14,802 nucleotides of DNA from Candidatus Saccharimonadota bacterium (GCA_009777365.1 WRLZ01000007.1:1-14802); one strand, 5' to 3'. Counted from the stretch's first letter, positions 1-5,079 are shown. The notes: generated from the letters alone by a model not told the origin. Program-made: numbers and translations.

Positions 1-42
1 TTATAAGCAACTTAGGGATAAACTAAACGAAAGGAGTTTGGT

Positions 43-777
43 ATGAGAAATGCAAAAAGACGAATAGGGATTGGGCGGGTGTTTTGGGGGATGTTTTTCT
101 TGTTCGCGGCGACGGCCGTGATACTTAGCATGTTGGACGTTGTAACTTTTGGGATAAATATTGGCTGGCTGTTGCTCACGACGTTTTTGGCGGCGATTGC
201 GATGGCGAGTATGTTTAGGCTGGAATGGTTTGGGGTGTTTATGCCGGTGGCGGGTATTCTCACAATTGGAATTTTGAAGACGGATTATCTTGATTTTATT
301 GGGATAAGAGGGATTTGGCCGATTTGGATTGCGGCGGTATTGCTCGCTATAGGGTTTTCGATACTTTTTCGTCGCAGAGGGAAAATTATGAGCGAGATTA
401 TTGGCGATGATGACGAAGTGATTGATCATGCGGATGATGAGGAAATTGAGGTTAATGTGAACGTGGGGGGGATTATAAAATACGTGAATTCGGATGATTT
501 TAGGAAAGCTTATATAAAATGCAATGTGGGCGGGGTGAAAGTTTATTTTGATAATGCAAAAATAAAAGGCAAGAGTGCGACGATTGAAATTAGCGGGATG
601 ATGAGCGGGATAAAGCTTTATGTGCCGAAGGAATGGAAGATTGTGAATGAAGTGAATTGCACGGCGGCGGGGATAGAAGAGAAGAATAAGCGAGCGGATA
701 TTGATGCGAAAAAGGAGAAGATGGTTTATCTCAAGGGGAGTTTGACGGCGGCGGGGGCGGAGATAGTTTATATCTAG
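43..777 (+). CDS. LiaF-like membrane protein (N-terminal TM domain, C-terminal beta domain)
   Basis: Predicted membrane protein of 244 residues in the LiaF / 'cell wall-active antibiotics response' style. Four hydrophobic segments lie at about residues 12-32, 38-56, 62-80 and 88-108. An acidic linker follows (IGDDDEVIDHADDEEIE, about 119-135), then a C-terminal domain rich in short beta-strands with repeated NVGG/SGMMSG/TAAG turns, as in the LiaF C-terminal beta-helix. Known family members modulate envelope-stress signalling (LiaRS in Firmicutes); no LiaRS partner is visible here, so the role is inferred. The start is supported by AAGGAG at 31-36, six nt before ATG. The stop is TAG. The gene stands alone in this window with a non-coding stretch after it. 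Codons are strongly G-ending/G-rich like most + strand genes here. The fold-level assignment is fairly secure; the exact function is not. Confidence 0.72.
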   Translation: MRNAKRRIGIGRVFWGMFFLFAATAVILSMLDVVTFGINIGWLLLTTFLAAIAMASMFRLEWFGVFMPVAGILTIGILKTDYLDFIGIRGIWPIWIAAVLLAIGFSILFRRRGKIMSEIIGDDDEVIDHADDEEIEVNVNVGGIIKYVNSDDFRKAYIKCNVGGVKVYFDNAKIKGKSATIEISGMMSGIKLYVPKEWKIVNEVNCTAAGIEEKNKRADIDAKKEKMVYLKGSLTAAGAEIVYI

Positions 778-862
778 GAGGGCTCTCTAGGGAGTGGCTC
801 CGCTAGGGGTTATTGAATCCAGTCTCGGAAATGGTTGGATTGATGAGATGTGGGTTTCGTGG

Positions 863-909
863 ATCCCCACGGCTAAAGCCGTGGCCTATGCGGCGCATGC
901 GTGGGGGAT
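863..909. repeat. IS200/IS605-end-like or REP-like hairpin
   Basis: CCACGGC (867-873), loop TAAA, GCCGTGG (878-884) form a perfect 7-bp stem. An overlapping longer inverted repeat pairs ATCCCCACG (863-871) with CGTGGGGGAT (900-909), with one bulge, so two folds compete. Hairpins with a CCACGGCTAAAGCCGTGG core are common at IS200/IS605 transposon ends and in REP-type repeats. No TnpA or TnpB gene is present here, so this is at most a remnant or a solitary repeat. Confidence 0.45.
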
Positions 910-1020
910 GGGTTGTTTCACGTTTTTGTGAAACATTTTTGTGTTTCACGGAGATTTTGGTTTGGTCTGTGGGTTTCTACAGTAGTAGGTGGATGGGTTG
1001 TTTCACGTTTTCGTGAAACA
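906..1020. repeat. Two 30-bp direct repeats carrying TGTTTCACG palindromes
   Basis: Copies at 906-935 and 991-1020 differ at a single base. Each contains the inverted pair TGTTTCACG / CGTGAAACA separated by four T residues; the second copy (999-1020) is perfect, the first has one mismatch. Additional half-sites occur at 942-950 (TGTTTCACG) and 1028-1035 (ATTTCACG). The 8-base core TGTTTCAC equals one half of the chromosomal parS consensus TGTTTCACGTGAAACA, but the halves here are 6 bp apart instead of abutting. Confidence 0.75.
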
Positions 1021-1078
1021 AAAAGTCATTTCACGGGATTACCCACGAAAACAATAGTCTGAATACTACACCCGTTCA

Positions 1079-1206
1079 GCCAAAAGTGTCATTTTGGCTT
1101 CACTCCTAAAGAGCCTGCGGCGCTACCGCCCTGACTGGTCTCTATGTATGAACCATGGAGTGCCAGACTGGGACTGACCAGCGAACGTCGCTAGCCGCCC
1201 AGAGGA
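1079..1206. other. Foldable GC-rich segment, possible structured RNA
   Basis: Several inverted repeats cluster here: GCCAAAA/TTTTGGC (1079-1085 with 1092-1098), CTGGTC/GACCAG (1135-1140 with 1176-1181) enclosing a CTCTATG/CATGGAG hairpin, and AGCGA/TCGCT (1180-1184 with 1188-1192). The segment lacks the G-rich bias of the flanking genes. I find no clear promoter, tRNA-like end, tmRNA tag or known riboswitch core, so it is only a candidate. Confidence 0.25.
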
Positions 1207-1248
1207 TTTGGATGATGATACTTGTACGTTACTGAGATTGATTGGGCT

Positions 1249-1277
1249 TTGACTTTTGGGGGGCGTTGTGATAGAAT
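1249..1277 (+). promoter_or_regulatory. Promoter of the initiator tRNA
   Basis: TTGACT (1249-1254), 17-bp spacer, TAGAAT (1272-1277). The predicted transcription start is near 1284, about 35 nt before the tRNA. Confidence 0.75.
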
Positions 1278-1318
1278 AAGAGGGCAAGGGTGGAAATATT
1301 TCCGTCTTTAGGCATTAT

Positions 1319-1395
1319 CGCGGGGTAGAGCAGTCTGGTAGCTCGCTTGGCTCATAACCAAGAGGTCGGTGGTTCAAATCCATTCCCCGCTACCA
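1319..1395 (+). tRNA. tRNA-fMet (CAT), initiator
   Basis: A full cloverleaf of 77 nt with encoded CCA. The acceptor is CGCGGGG with CCCCGCT, and the D arm GAGC...GCTC has the loop AGTCTGGTA, as in bacterial initiator tRNAs. Anticodon stem CTTGG/CCAAG surrounds CTCATAA, giving anticodon CAT. The T arm contains TTCAAAT. Position 1 is unpaired (C1 against U72), the initiator hallmark, although most bacteria have C1·A72. The three consecutive G-C pairs of the initiator anticodon stem are reduced to two (G30-C40, G31-C39), with U29-A41 replacing the third. The D-loop and the 1-72 mismatch favour initiator over elongator Met. Confidence 0.93.
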
Positions 1396-1410
1396 AAATT
1401 ATATCTGTAA

Positions 1411-1437
1411 AACCTCCGAAATGGAGGCTTTGCTTTT
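1411..1437 (+). terminator. Terminator after tRNA-fMet
   Basis: CCTCC (1413-1417), loop GAAAT, GGAGG (1423-1427), then CTTTGCTTTT. It lies 16 nt beyond the tRNA end. The stem is short and the U-tract interrupted. Confidence 0.55.
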
Positions 1438-1759
1438 GGAAAATTATTGTATGACCACATTTGACGGCAGTTGTTGTGTATGGTAGCGAGTGTTTATTAA
1501 CCTACTCTTTCTGGGTCAATCACATCTTCTCTATCCTCTGGGTGGTCGGGGGCTAATAGCTTCTCTATCAATGCCGACTTCCCGTGGTTTCGTCGTGGAG
1601 GCAGGGCAGGAGCTGGCGCGGGAGTCGAGACTGTTCATAACGCGCATGGAGACACATATGCCGATCTTGGTTTTCGTGGGGTGGTTGCTGGATCTTATAG
1701 CCAAGAGGCCGGTGGTTTACTGTAGAGTAGCTCATATTACAGAGCGATTTTACTTTTGG
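1438..1759. pseudogene. Gene-free gap with a probable decayed tRNA copy
   Basis: No protein-like frame is seen. The stretch 1675-1717 resembles the initiator tRNA upstream: a CGTGGGGT start like CGCGGGGT, loss of most of the D arm, then a block matching the anticodon arm. CCAAGAGGCCGGTGGTT (1701-1717) matches 16 of 17 bases of the real tRNA at 1358-1374. A TTGAC...GTTGTGTATGGT stretch at 1461-1484 looks like a shortened version of the local promoter type. The rest (1485-1670) holds nothing I recognise. Confidence 0.4.
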
Positions 1760-1768
1760 TGATATAAT
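1760..1768 (+). promoter_or_regulatory. Extended -10 promoter of the VTT gene
   Basis: TGATATAAT (1760-1768) is a perfect extended -10; no good -35 is present 17 bp upstream. The expected transcription start is near 1775, just before the ATG at 1779. The hexamer overlaps an earlier in-frame ATG at 1767, which would then not be transcribed. Confidence 0.6.
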
Positions 1769-1778
1769 GAAGGAAGAT

Positions 1779-2474
1779 ATGCAGGTTTTCAAAAAGAGGC
1801 TAAGCAAGAGTACTAGGGTCGGGGTGGTTTTGGTTGGGTTGACTATATTTATAATATTAGGACTTCTTGTTTTGGATATTTTACACGCGGGGCCAGTAAC
1901 GAGATTTCTCACGAATCGGGAAGCGATCCAAGAGACGGTTGAGGGAGCGGGGATTTGGGGGTGGTTGATATATATTGTTCTGTACGTGGCGCAGGCTATT
2001 TTTGCGCCGATACCGGGAGCTGTGCTTGGGTTTATTGGGGGGTATATTTTCGGATGGGTTGGTATAATATTGTCAATGATTGGAATGAGTATCGGCATGC
2101 TTTCGATCTTTGTGCTTGCCAGAAGATTTGGTAGGCCGCTGGTGGAGAAGGTTATTACGAAAGAGGCGCTGGGCAGGTTTGATTTCCTCACGAAGAAGGG
2201 GAGTTTGGTGTTTTTCTTGATATTTTTGATCCCGGGGCTGCCGGATGATGCGGTGGGTTATGTGGCGGGATTGACGAAGATTCCGATACGAAAACTGCTG
2301 TTTTTGGCGATAGTTGGGCGGTTGCCAGCGATTGTTGGAACGAATTTGATAGGATCGGGACTTGGAGCGGGGAATATTGCGCCGGTGGTTATTATTTCGG
2401 TTGTGGTTCTGGCTATTCTGGCGATTCTTTATGCTAAAAAAGATGCAGTGATGAAGTTTTTGGAAAAAGCTTAG
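1779..2474 (+). CDS. TVP38/TMEM64 (DedA-superfamily, VTT domain) membrane protein
   Basis: Polytopic membrane protein of the VTT/DedA superfamily, whose characterised members move lipids or undecaprenyl phosphate across membranes. The first membrane segment is at about residues 17-34. The re-entrant-loop region contains APIPGAVLGFIGGYIFG (about 76-92), and the second signature FLIPGLPDD (about 149-157) is followed by VGYVAGLTKIP and GRLPA, both typical of TVP38-like proteins. A last membrane helix lies near 203-221, with a basic tail. Length is normal for the family. An in-frame ATG exists at 1767, but it overlaps the -10 box. The ATG at 1779 is preceded by AAGGAA (1770-1775) and lies 10 nt after the -10, so I prefer 1779. 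The gene is monocistronic and followed by tRNA genes. A role in lipid-carrier recycling is plausible given uppS nearby, but that is inference. Confidence 0.85.
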   Translation: MQVFKKRLSKSTRVGVVLVGLTIFIILGLLVLDILHAGPVTRFLTNREAIQETVEGAGIWGWLIYIVLYVAQAIFAPIPGAVLGFIGGYIFGWVGIILSMIGMSIGMLSIFVLARRFGRPLVEKVITKEALGRFDFLTKKGSLVFFLIFLIPGLPDDAVGYVAGLTKIPIRKLLFLAIVGRLPAIVGTNLIGSGLGAGNIAPVVIISVVVLAILAILYAKKDAVMKFLEKA

Positions 2475-2498
2475 GCACTAGTAATTTATGCCAAAGTG

Positions 2499-2507
2499 TG
2501 GTACAAT
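2499..2507 (+). promoter_or_regulatory. Extended -10 promoter of the tRNA-Lys/tRNA-Arg unit
   Basis: TGGTACAAT (2499-2507) lies 19 nt before tRNA-Lys. No recognisable -35 is present at the usual distance, so recognition would rest on the extended -10. Confidence 0.5.
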
Positions 2508-2525
2508 TATTACAGCGATAAACAT

Positions 2526-2602
2526 GGGTCTGTAGCTCAGTTGGTTAGAGCACCTGCCTCTTAAGCAGGGTGTCCTGAGTTCGAGTCTCAGCAGACCCAC
2601 CA
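2526..2602 (+). tRNA. tRNA-Lys (CTT)
   Basis: 77 nt with encoded CCA. Acceptor GGGTCTG/CAGACCC and anticodon stem CCTGC/GCAGG around CTCTTAA give anticodon CTT (reads AAG). The T arm CTGAG-TTCGAGT-CTCAG is perfect. It is first of a two-tRNA unit with 13 nt between the genes. Confidence 0.95.
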
Positions 2603-2615
2603 GATCGTATAATAA

Positions 2616-2692
2616 GCACCCGTAGCTCAGTGGATTAGAGTAGCTGGCTTCGAACCAGTTGGTCGCACGTTCGAATCGTGCCGGGTGTACCA
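2616..2692 (+). tRNA. tRNA-Arg (TCG)
   Basis: 77 nt with encoded CCA. Acceptor GCACCCG pairs with CGGGTGT, giving a G1·U72 wobble at the end. Anticodon stem GCTGG/CCAGT surrounds CTTCGAA, giving anticodon TCG for CGA codons. T arm GCACG-TTCGAAT-CGTGC. A TATAAT string sits in the gap just upstream (2608-2613) but is probably not a separate promoter. Confidence 0.93.
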
Positions 2693-2704
2693 TGAGATTA
2701 TTTA

Positions 2705-2733
2705 TTGACTTTTTTGCTGTGTTGTGATATAAT
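2705..2733 (+). promoter_or_regulatory. Promoter of the methyltransferase-like gene
   Basis: TTGACT (2705-2710), 17-bp spacer ending GTTGTGA, TATAAT (2728-2733): near consensus with an extended -10. It leaves a leader of about 45 nt before the start codon. The spacer is very similar to that of the promoter at 12482-12510. Confidence 0.85.
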
Positions 2734-2784
2734 TATGGGTATTATGTTAAGTTAAGAACTTTATATGGAATGGAGGCGCTATGA

Positions 2785-3360
2785 ATGACGACGCAGATAA
2801 TAGTGGCAGTGATATGGGTAGAGCTTTATGGTTTTTACAGACTACTAGGGACTGACAAAAAGATTCCCAAGGAGCAACGACAAGCGAATTATGTTTATTC
2901 ACTGCACGTGTTTTTGGTGATGGCGGCAGTATGCGAGGTTTTTGGGTTAAAGCTATTTTTGCTTTTCCCCACAGTCAATGAAGTGGTCGGCATAGCAGGA
3001 TTGGTTTTTGGGTTCATGATCGTGGTGCTTGCGAAGTATCAGCTTTCGGATCGATGGAGTGTTGATATTGTAAAGAGAGAAAGGTACGAAATTGAAACGT
3101 CAAGACTGTATGTCCGGGTGCGACACCCGATTTATTTGGGTCAAATCATTATGGCGTTCATGACGGCGGTCGCGTTGGCTAATTATGCAATAATGGTTTT
3201 AGCCGCTATCCTCTATTTTATAAACAATCGCCGAGCGAGAAGAGAGGATGAGTTTTTCTTGCAAGAAGCCAGGGATGGCGCAAAAGGCTTGGAGGGATAT
3301 GAGGAATATTTCAGAGGAACTTTTCGTATTGTGCCGTTCGGCAAAAAACGTCAGCCTTAG
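2785..3360 (+). CDS. Isoprenylcysteine carboxyl methyltransferase-like membrane protein
   Basis: A 191-residue membrane protein of the ICMT/PEMT (phospholipid methyltransferase) superfamily, SAM-dependent enzymes acting at the membrane on lipids or prenylated substrates. Hydrophobic segments lie near residues 4-20, 38-60, 66-84 and 118-147. The signature RHPIYLGQ (113-120) precedes the last helical hairpin, followed by an acidic/basic RRARREDEFF stretch and YEEYFRGTFRIVPF (172-185), matching the family's C-terminal SAM-binding half. The substrate cannot be read from sequence. GGAGG at 2772-2776 is 8 nt from this ATG. A second ATG at 2781 is out of frame and opens only a 24-codon ORF. The gene is monocistronic, with its own promoter and a terminator overlapping the stop codon. 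Confidence 0.78.
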   Translation: MTTQIIVAVIWVELYGFYRLLGTDKKIPKEQRQANYVYSLHVFLVMAAVCEVFGLKLFLLFPTVNEVVGIAGLVFGFMIVVLAKYQLSDRWSVDIVKRERYEIETSRLYVRVRHPIYLGQIIMAFMTAVALANYAIMVLAAILYFINNRRARREDEFFLQEARDGAKGLEGYEEYFRGTFRIVPFGKKRQP

Positions 3361-3376
3361 AGCTGGCGTTTTGACT
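3343..3376 (+). terminator. Terminator overlapping stop codon and next -35 box
   Basis: AACGTCAGC (3347-3355), loop CTTAGA, GCTGGCGTT (3362-3370) form a 9-bp stem with one G·U pair and an A-run on the 5' side. The stem contains the TAG stop of the upstream gene, and its T-tract merges into TTGACT (3371-3376), the -35 of the next promoter. Confidence 0.75.
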
Positions 3377-3399
3377 TCTGTGCCCCGATATGTTAGAAT
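3371..3399 (+). promoter_or_regulatory. Promoter of the DUF2238-uppS operon
   Basis: TTGACT (3371-3376), 17-bp spacer ending TGT, TAGAAT (3394-3399). The predicted transcription start is about 3406, four nt from the ATG at 3410, so the transcript would be essentially leaderless. Confidence 0.8.
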
Positions 3400-3409
3400 T
3401 ATCTAAAAT

Positions 3410-4153
3410 ATGAAGAGAGCATTATTGCGGAAGGTATTTAATCAACAGACGTTGTTCTGGTTTGTGTTTTCGACATTTGTGGTTTCGACGGCGTATGTTG
3501 TTTTTCGGCTGATCGTGGCACCGGCCGTGGAGTATCCGGGTGATTTGGATATGCGAGTCAAGGGCGATTATACATTGATGTTGTTGCAGTGTGTTCTCGG
3601 AACGCTGTCTCTTCTTTTGCCGAGCTTTGTGGCGCATAGGTTCAAGATAATAATACCGTCGGGGATGATTGTTGCGTATGCGATATTTTTGTACTGCGCG
3701 ATATTTCTTGGAGAGGTAAGATCTTTCTACTATGCTGTGCCGCATTGGGATAAAATTCTACACATATCGAGCGGGTTTATGCTTGGGGCTCTTGGATTTA
3801 CGTTGATTAGTTTTTTGAATAAGGCAGAGAAGATACCGATAGCGCTATCTCCGCTTTTCGTGGCAATTTTTACGTTTTGTTTTGCGGTAACGATGGGGGT
3901 GATTTGGGAGATATATGAGTTTACAATCGATATTATATTTGGAACGAATACGCAAAAGTACGCATTGGAAAACGGAACGCTATTGGTGGGGCAGGCGGCT
4001 CTGGCGGATACGATGTGGGATTTGATTGTTGATACTATTGGCGCATTGGCGTTTTCGATTTTTGGGTATATATCGCTGACTCGAAAAAAGAACCAGGGGT
4101 TGCTTGATAAGTTGGTTTTCAAAAGACGAAAGATTGCGAAGAGCCAGAAATGA
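3410..4153 (+). CDS. DUF2238/YjdF-like integral membrane protein
   Basis: A 247-residue polytopic membrane protein with hydrophobic segments near residues 15-36, 54-75, 80-100, 118-136, 146-168 and 205-222. Conserved polar motifs HWDKILH (112-118), WEIYE (166-170) and DTMWDLIVDTIGA (200-212) match the pattern of the DUF2238 (YjdF-like) family. Its biochemical role is unknown, although buried His/Asp/Glu residues suggest an enzyme or metal-dependent membrane function. No ribosome binding site is visible upstream; the start lies 10 nt after a -10 box, implying a leaderless mRNA. The last four bases (ATGA) overlap the start of uppS, so the two are translated from one transcript. Coupling to polyprenyl phosphate metabolism is a reasonable inference from that overlap, not proof. 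Confidence 0.75.
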   Translation: MKRALLRKVFNQQTLFWFVFSTFVVSTAYVVFRLIVAPAVEYPGDLDMRVKGDYTLMLLQCVLGTLSLLLPSFVAHRFKIIIPSGMIVAYAIFLYCAIFLGEVRSFYYAVPHWDKILHISSGFMLGALGFTLISFLNKAEKIPIALSPLFVAIFTFCFAVTMGVIWEIYEFTIDIIFGTNTQKYALENGTLLVGQAALADTMWDLIVDTIGALAFSIFGYISLTRKKNQGLLDKLVFKRRKIAKSQK

Positions 4154-4866
4154 CGGGAAGAATGACGCGAGGGAAGAGGATCGTTCCGAATCATGTGGGA
4201 TTCATTGTCGATGGGAACAGGCGCTGGGCGAGGGAACGGGGGTTGCCGACGCTCGAAGGGCACAAGCGCGGGTTCGAGGTTTTGAAGGAAATTGTTGATG
4301 AATGCGGGAAGCAAGGGATAGGGTACGTTACGGCTTATGTTTTTTCGACGGAGAATTGGAGCAGGTCGAAGAAAGAGGTGGATTATCTTATGAGGCTTTT
4401 TGAGACGATGTTTGATAAGTATATTAGGGAAGTTCATGAAAAGGGAGTGCGGGTTTGTTTCCTGGGGAATCGGACAATGAATGTTTCGGCGAAGTTGGTG
4501 AAGTTGATCGAGGAAGCGGAAGAGATTACGAGGGATAATAAGAAAGGCACGCTTTCGTTTTGTTTTAATTATGGAGGAACGCTTGAGATTGCCGAGGCGA
4601 TGGCCAAGATTGTTCGCGCAGGCGTGGCGCCAGAGGATATAACGCCGGAGCTGATCGAGGAGAATTTGTATCATCCGGAAATACCGCCGGTAGATTTCAT
4701 GATTCGGACGAGTGGGGAGCAGAGGATCTCAAACTTTATGCTTTGGCGAATGGCTTATGCGGAGATGCTTTTCTTGGACAAGAAATGGCCGGACATGGAA
4801 AGAGAGGATGTTGCTAAAATTATCAATAATTTTAGCAATCGGCAACGTCGATTTGGTGGGAATTGA
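4150..4866 (+). CDS. uppS: Isoprenyl transferase / undecaprenyl diphosphate synthase
   Basis: A cis-prenyltransferase that condenses isopentenyl diphosphate onto farnesyl diphosphate to make the polyprenyl carrier for cell-wall and glycan synthesis, acting at the cytoplasmic face of the membrane. The 238 residues carry all family landmarks: HVGFIVDGNRRWARERG with catalytic Asp21, FSTENWSR (65-72), FNYGG (139-143), IRTSGEQRISNFMLWR (185-200), AYAEMLF with Glu205, and the C-terminal RQRRFGG (231-237). The usual Arg after NYGG is Thr here (FNYGGTLEI). The start overlaps the upstream stop as ATGA; a second ATG lies four codons in. A 12-bp perfect inverted repeat sits in the last codons (4811-4838). 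Product chain length cannot be deduced. Confidence 0.95.
   Translation: MTGRMTRGKRIVPNHVGFIVDGNRRWARERGLPTLEGHKRGFEVLKEIVDECGKQGIGYVTAYVFSTENWSRSKKEVDYLMRLFETMFDKYIREVHEKGVRVCFLGNRTMNVSAKLVKLIEEAEEITRDNKKGTLSFCFNYGGTLEIAEAMAKIVRAGVAPEDITPELIEENLYHPEIPPVDFMIRTSGEQRISNFMLWRMAYAEMLFLDKKWPDMEREDVAKIINNFSNRQRRFGGN
4811..4838. repeat. 12-bp perfect inverted repeat in the 3' end of uppS
   Basis: TTGCTAAAATTA (4811-4822), loop TCAA, TAATTTTAGCAA (4827-4838). It encodes part of VAKIINNFSN. No T-tract follows directly, so it is not a canonical terminator; it may shape the mRNA 3' end or bind a protein. Confidence 0.6.
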
Positions 4867-4886
4867 TAGATGGTTTTGCGGAAAAC

Positions 4887-4915
4887 TTGACTTTTGTTGC
4901 AAAGTATGCTATAAT
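4887..4915 (+). promoter_or_regulatory. Strong promoter of a short ORF-less unit
   Basis: TTGACT (4887-4892), 17-bp spacer, TATAAT (4910-4915) preceded by TGC. A second TATAAT lies exactly 10 bp downstream (4920-4925), over the expected start site. The same tandem arrangement occurs at 12505-12520. Confidence 0.8.
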
Positions 4916-4921
4916 GTAGTA

Positions 4922-5034
4922 TAATCCCCAGTATTTGCTTCGCAAAACTGGGCATTGCCGGGCGTCGCTTCGGAAAAGAAAGTAATAGACTTTCTTTTCG
5001 CTCAGACTCCTACGGCTATGGGGGTGTTTTACTC
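4922..5034 (+). ncRNA. Candidate short structured RNA
   Basis: The stretch after the promoter has no ORF but three successive hairpins. CCCAGT-A-TTTGC pairs with GCAAAACTGGG (4927-4952, 11 bp with one bulged A and a TTC loop). GAAAAGAAAGT (4973-4983) pairs perfectly with ACTTTCTTTTC (4989-4999). ACTCC (5006-5010) pairs with GGGGT (5021-5025) and is followed by GTTTTACTCTTTT, which may be the terminator. The alternative is a long leader read through into tRNA-Trp, which has its own promoter just after. I recognise no known RNA family. Confidence 0.45.
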
Positions 5035-5041
5035 TTTTGAC

Positions 5042-5070
5042 TTGGAGGAAATGGGGAAATGTGCTACAAT
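5042..5070 (+). promoter_or_regulatory. Promoter of tRNA-Trp
   Basis: TTGGAG (5042-5047), 17-bp spacer, TACAAT (5065-5070) with extended TGC. A better-looking TTGACT (5037-5042) is 22 bp away, too far for normal spacing. The start would fall near 5077, almost at the tRNA 5' end. Confidence 0.6.
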
Positions 5071-5079
5071 GTGAGGTAT

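Larger units (their letters stand above)
778..1248. other. Gene-free stretch with palindromes and direct repeats
   Basis: No convincing protein gene is present. The one open frame (813-1016) runs through palindromes and has no ribosome binding site or protein-like composition. From left to right the stretch contains an IS200/IS605-style hairpin (863-909), two 30-bp near-identical direct repeats built on TGTTTCACG palindromes plus extra half-sites (906-1035), and a GC-rich segment rich in inverted repeats (1079-1206). The G-skew of the neighbouring genes weakens at 1040-1200. Confidence 0.6.

Noticed and set aside
813..1016. Open frame of 67 codons in the + strand
   Set aside because: It runs through the hairpin and both palindromic repeats, has no ribosome binding site and encodes a low-complexity Trp/Gly/Arg/Phe-rich product unlike a real protein.
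906..1035. CRISPR array
   Set aside because: Only two repeat copies with palindromic cores and one spacer-sized gap, no further units and no cas genes.
1030..1250. Possible tmRNA or SRP RNA because of AATAGTC and clustered hairpins
   Set aside because: No tRNA-like 3' end, no proteolysis-tag frame and no SRP GGAA-loop core could be found.
1490..1762. Open frame of 90 codons after the initiator tRNA
   Set aside because: No promoter or ribosome binding site fits, and it overlaps the decayed tRNA segment and ends just before a real promoter.
2478..2693. Minus-strand frame of 71 codons
   Set aside because: It lies across both tRNA genes; its sequence is the antisense of tRNA-Lys and tRNA-Arg, a common mis-annotation.
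2781..2855. 24-codon frame starting 4 nt before the methyltransferase-like gene
   Set aside because: The ribosome binding site spacing favours the ATG at 2785, and the short product has no features. A regulatory overlap is possible but unsupported.
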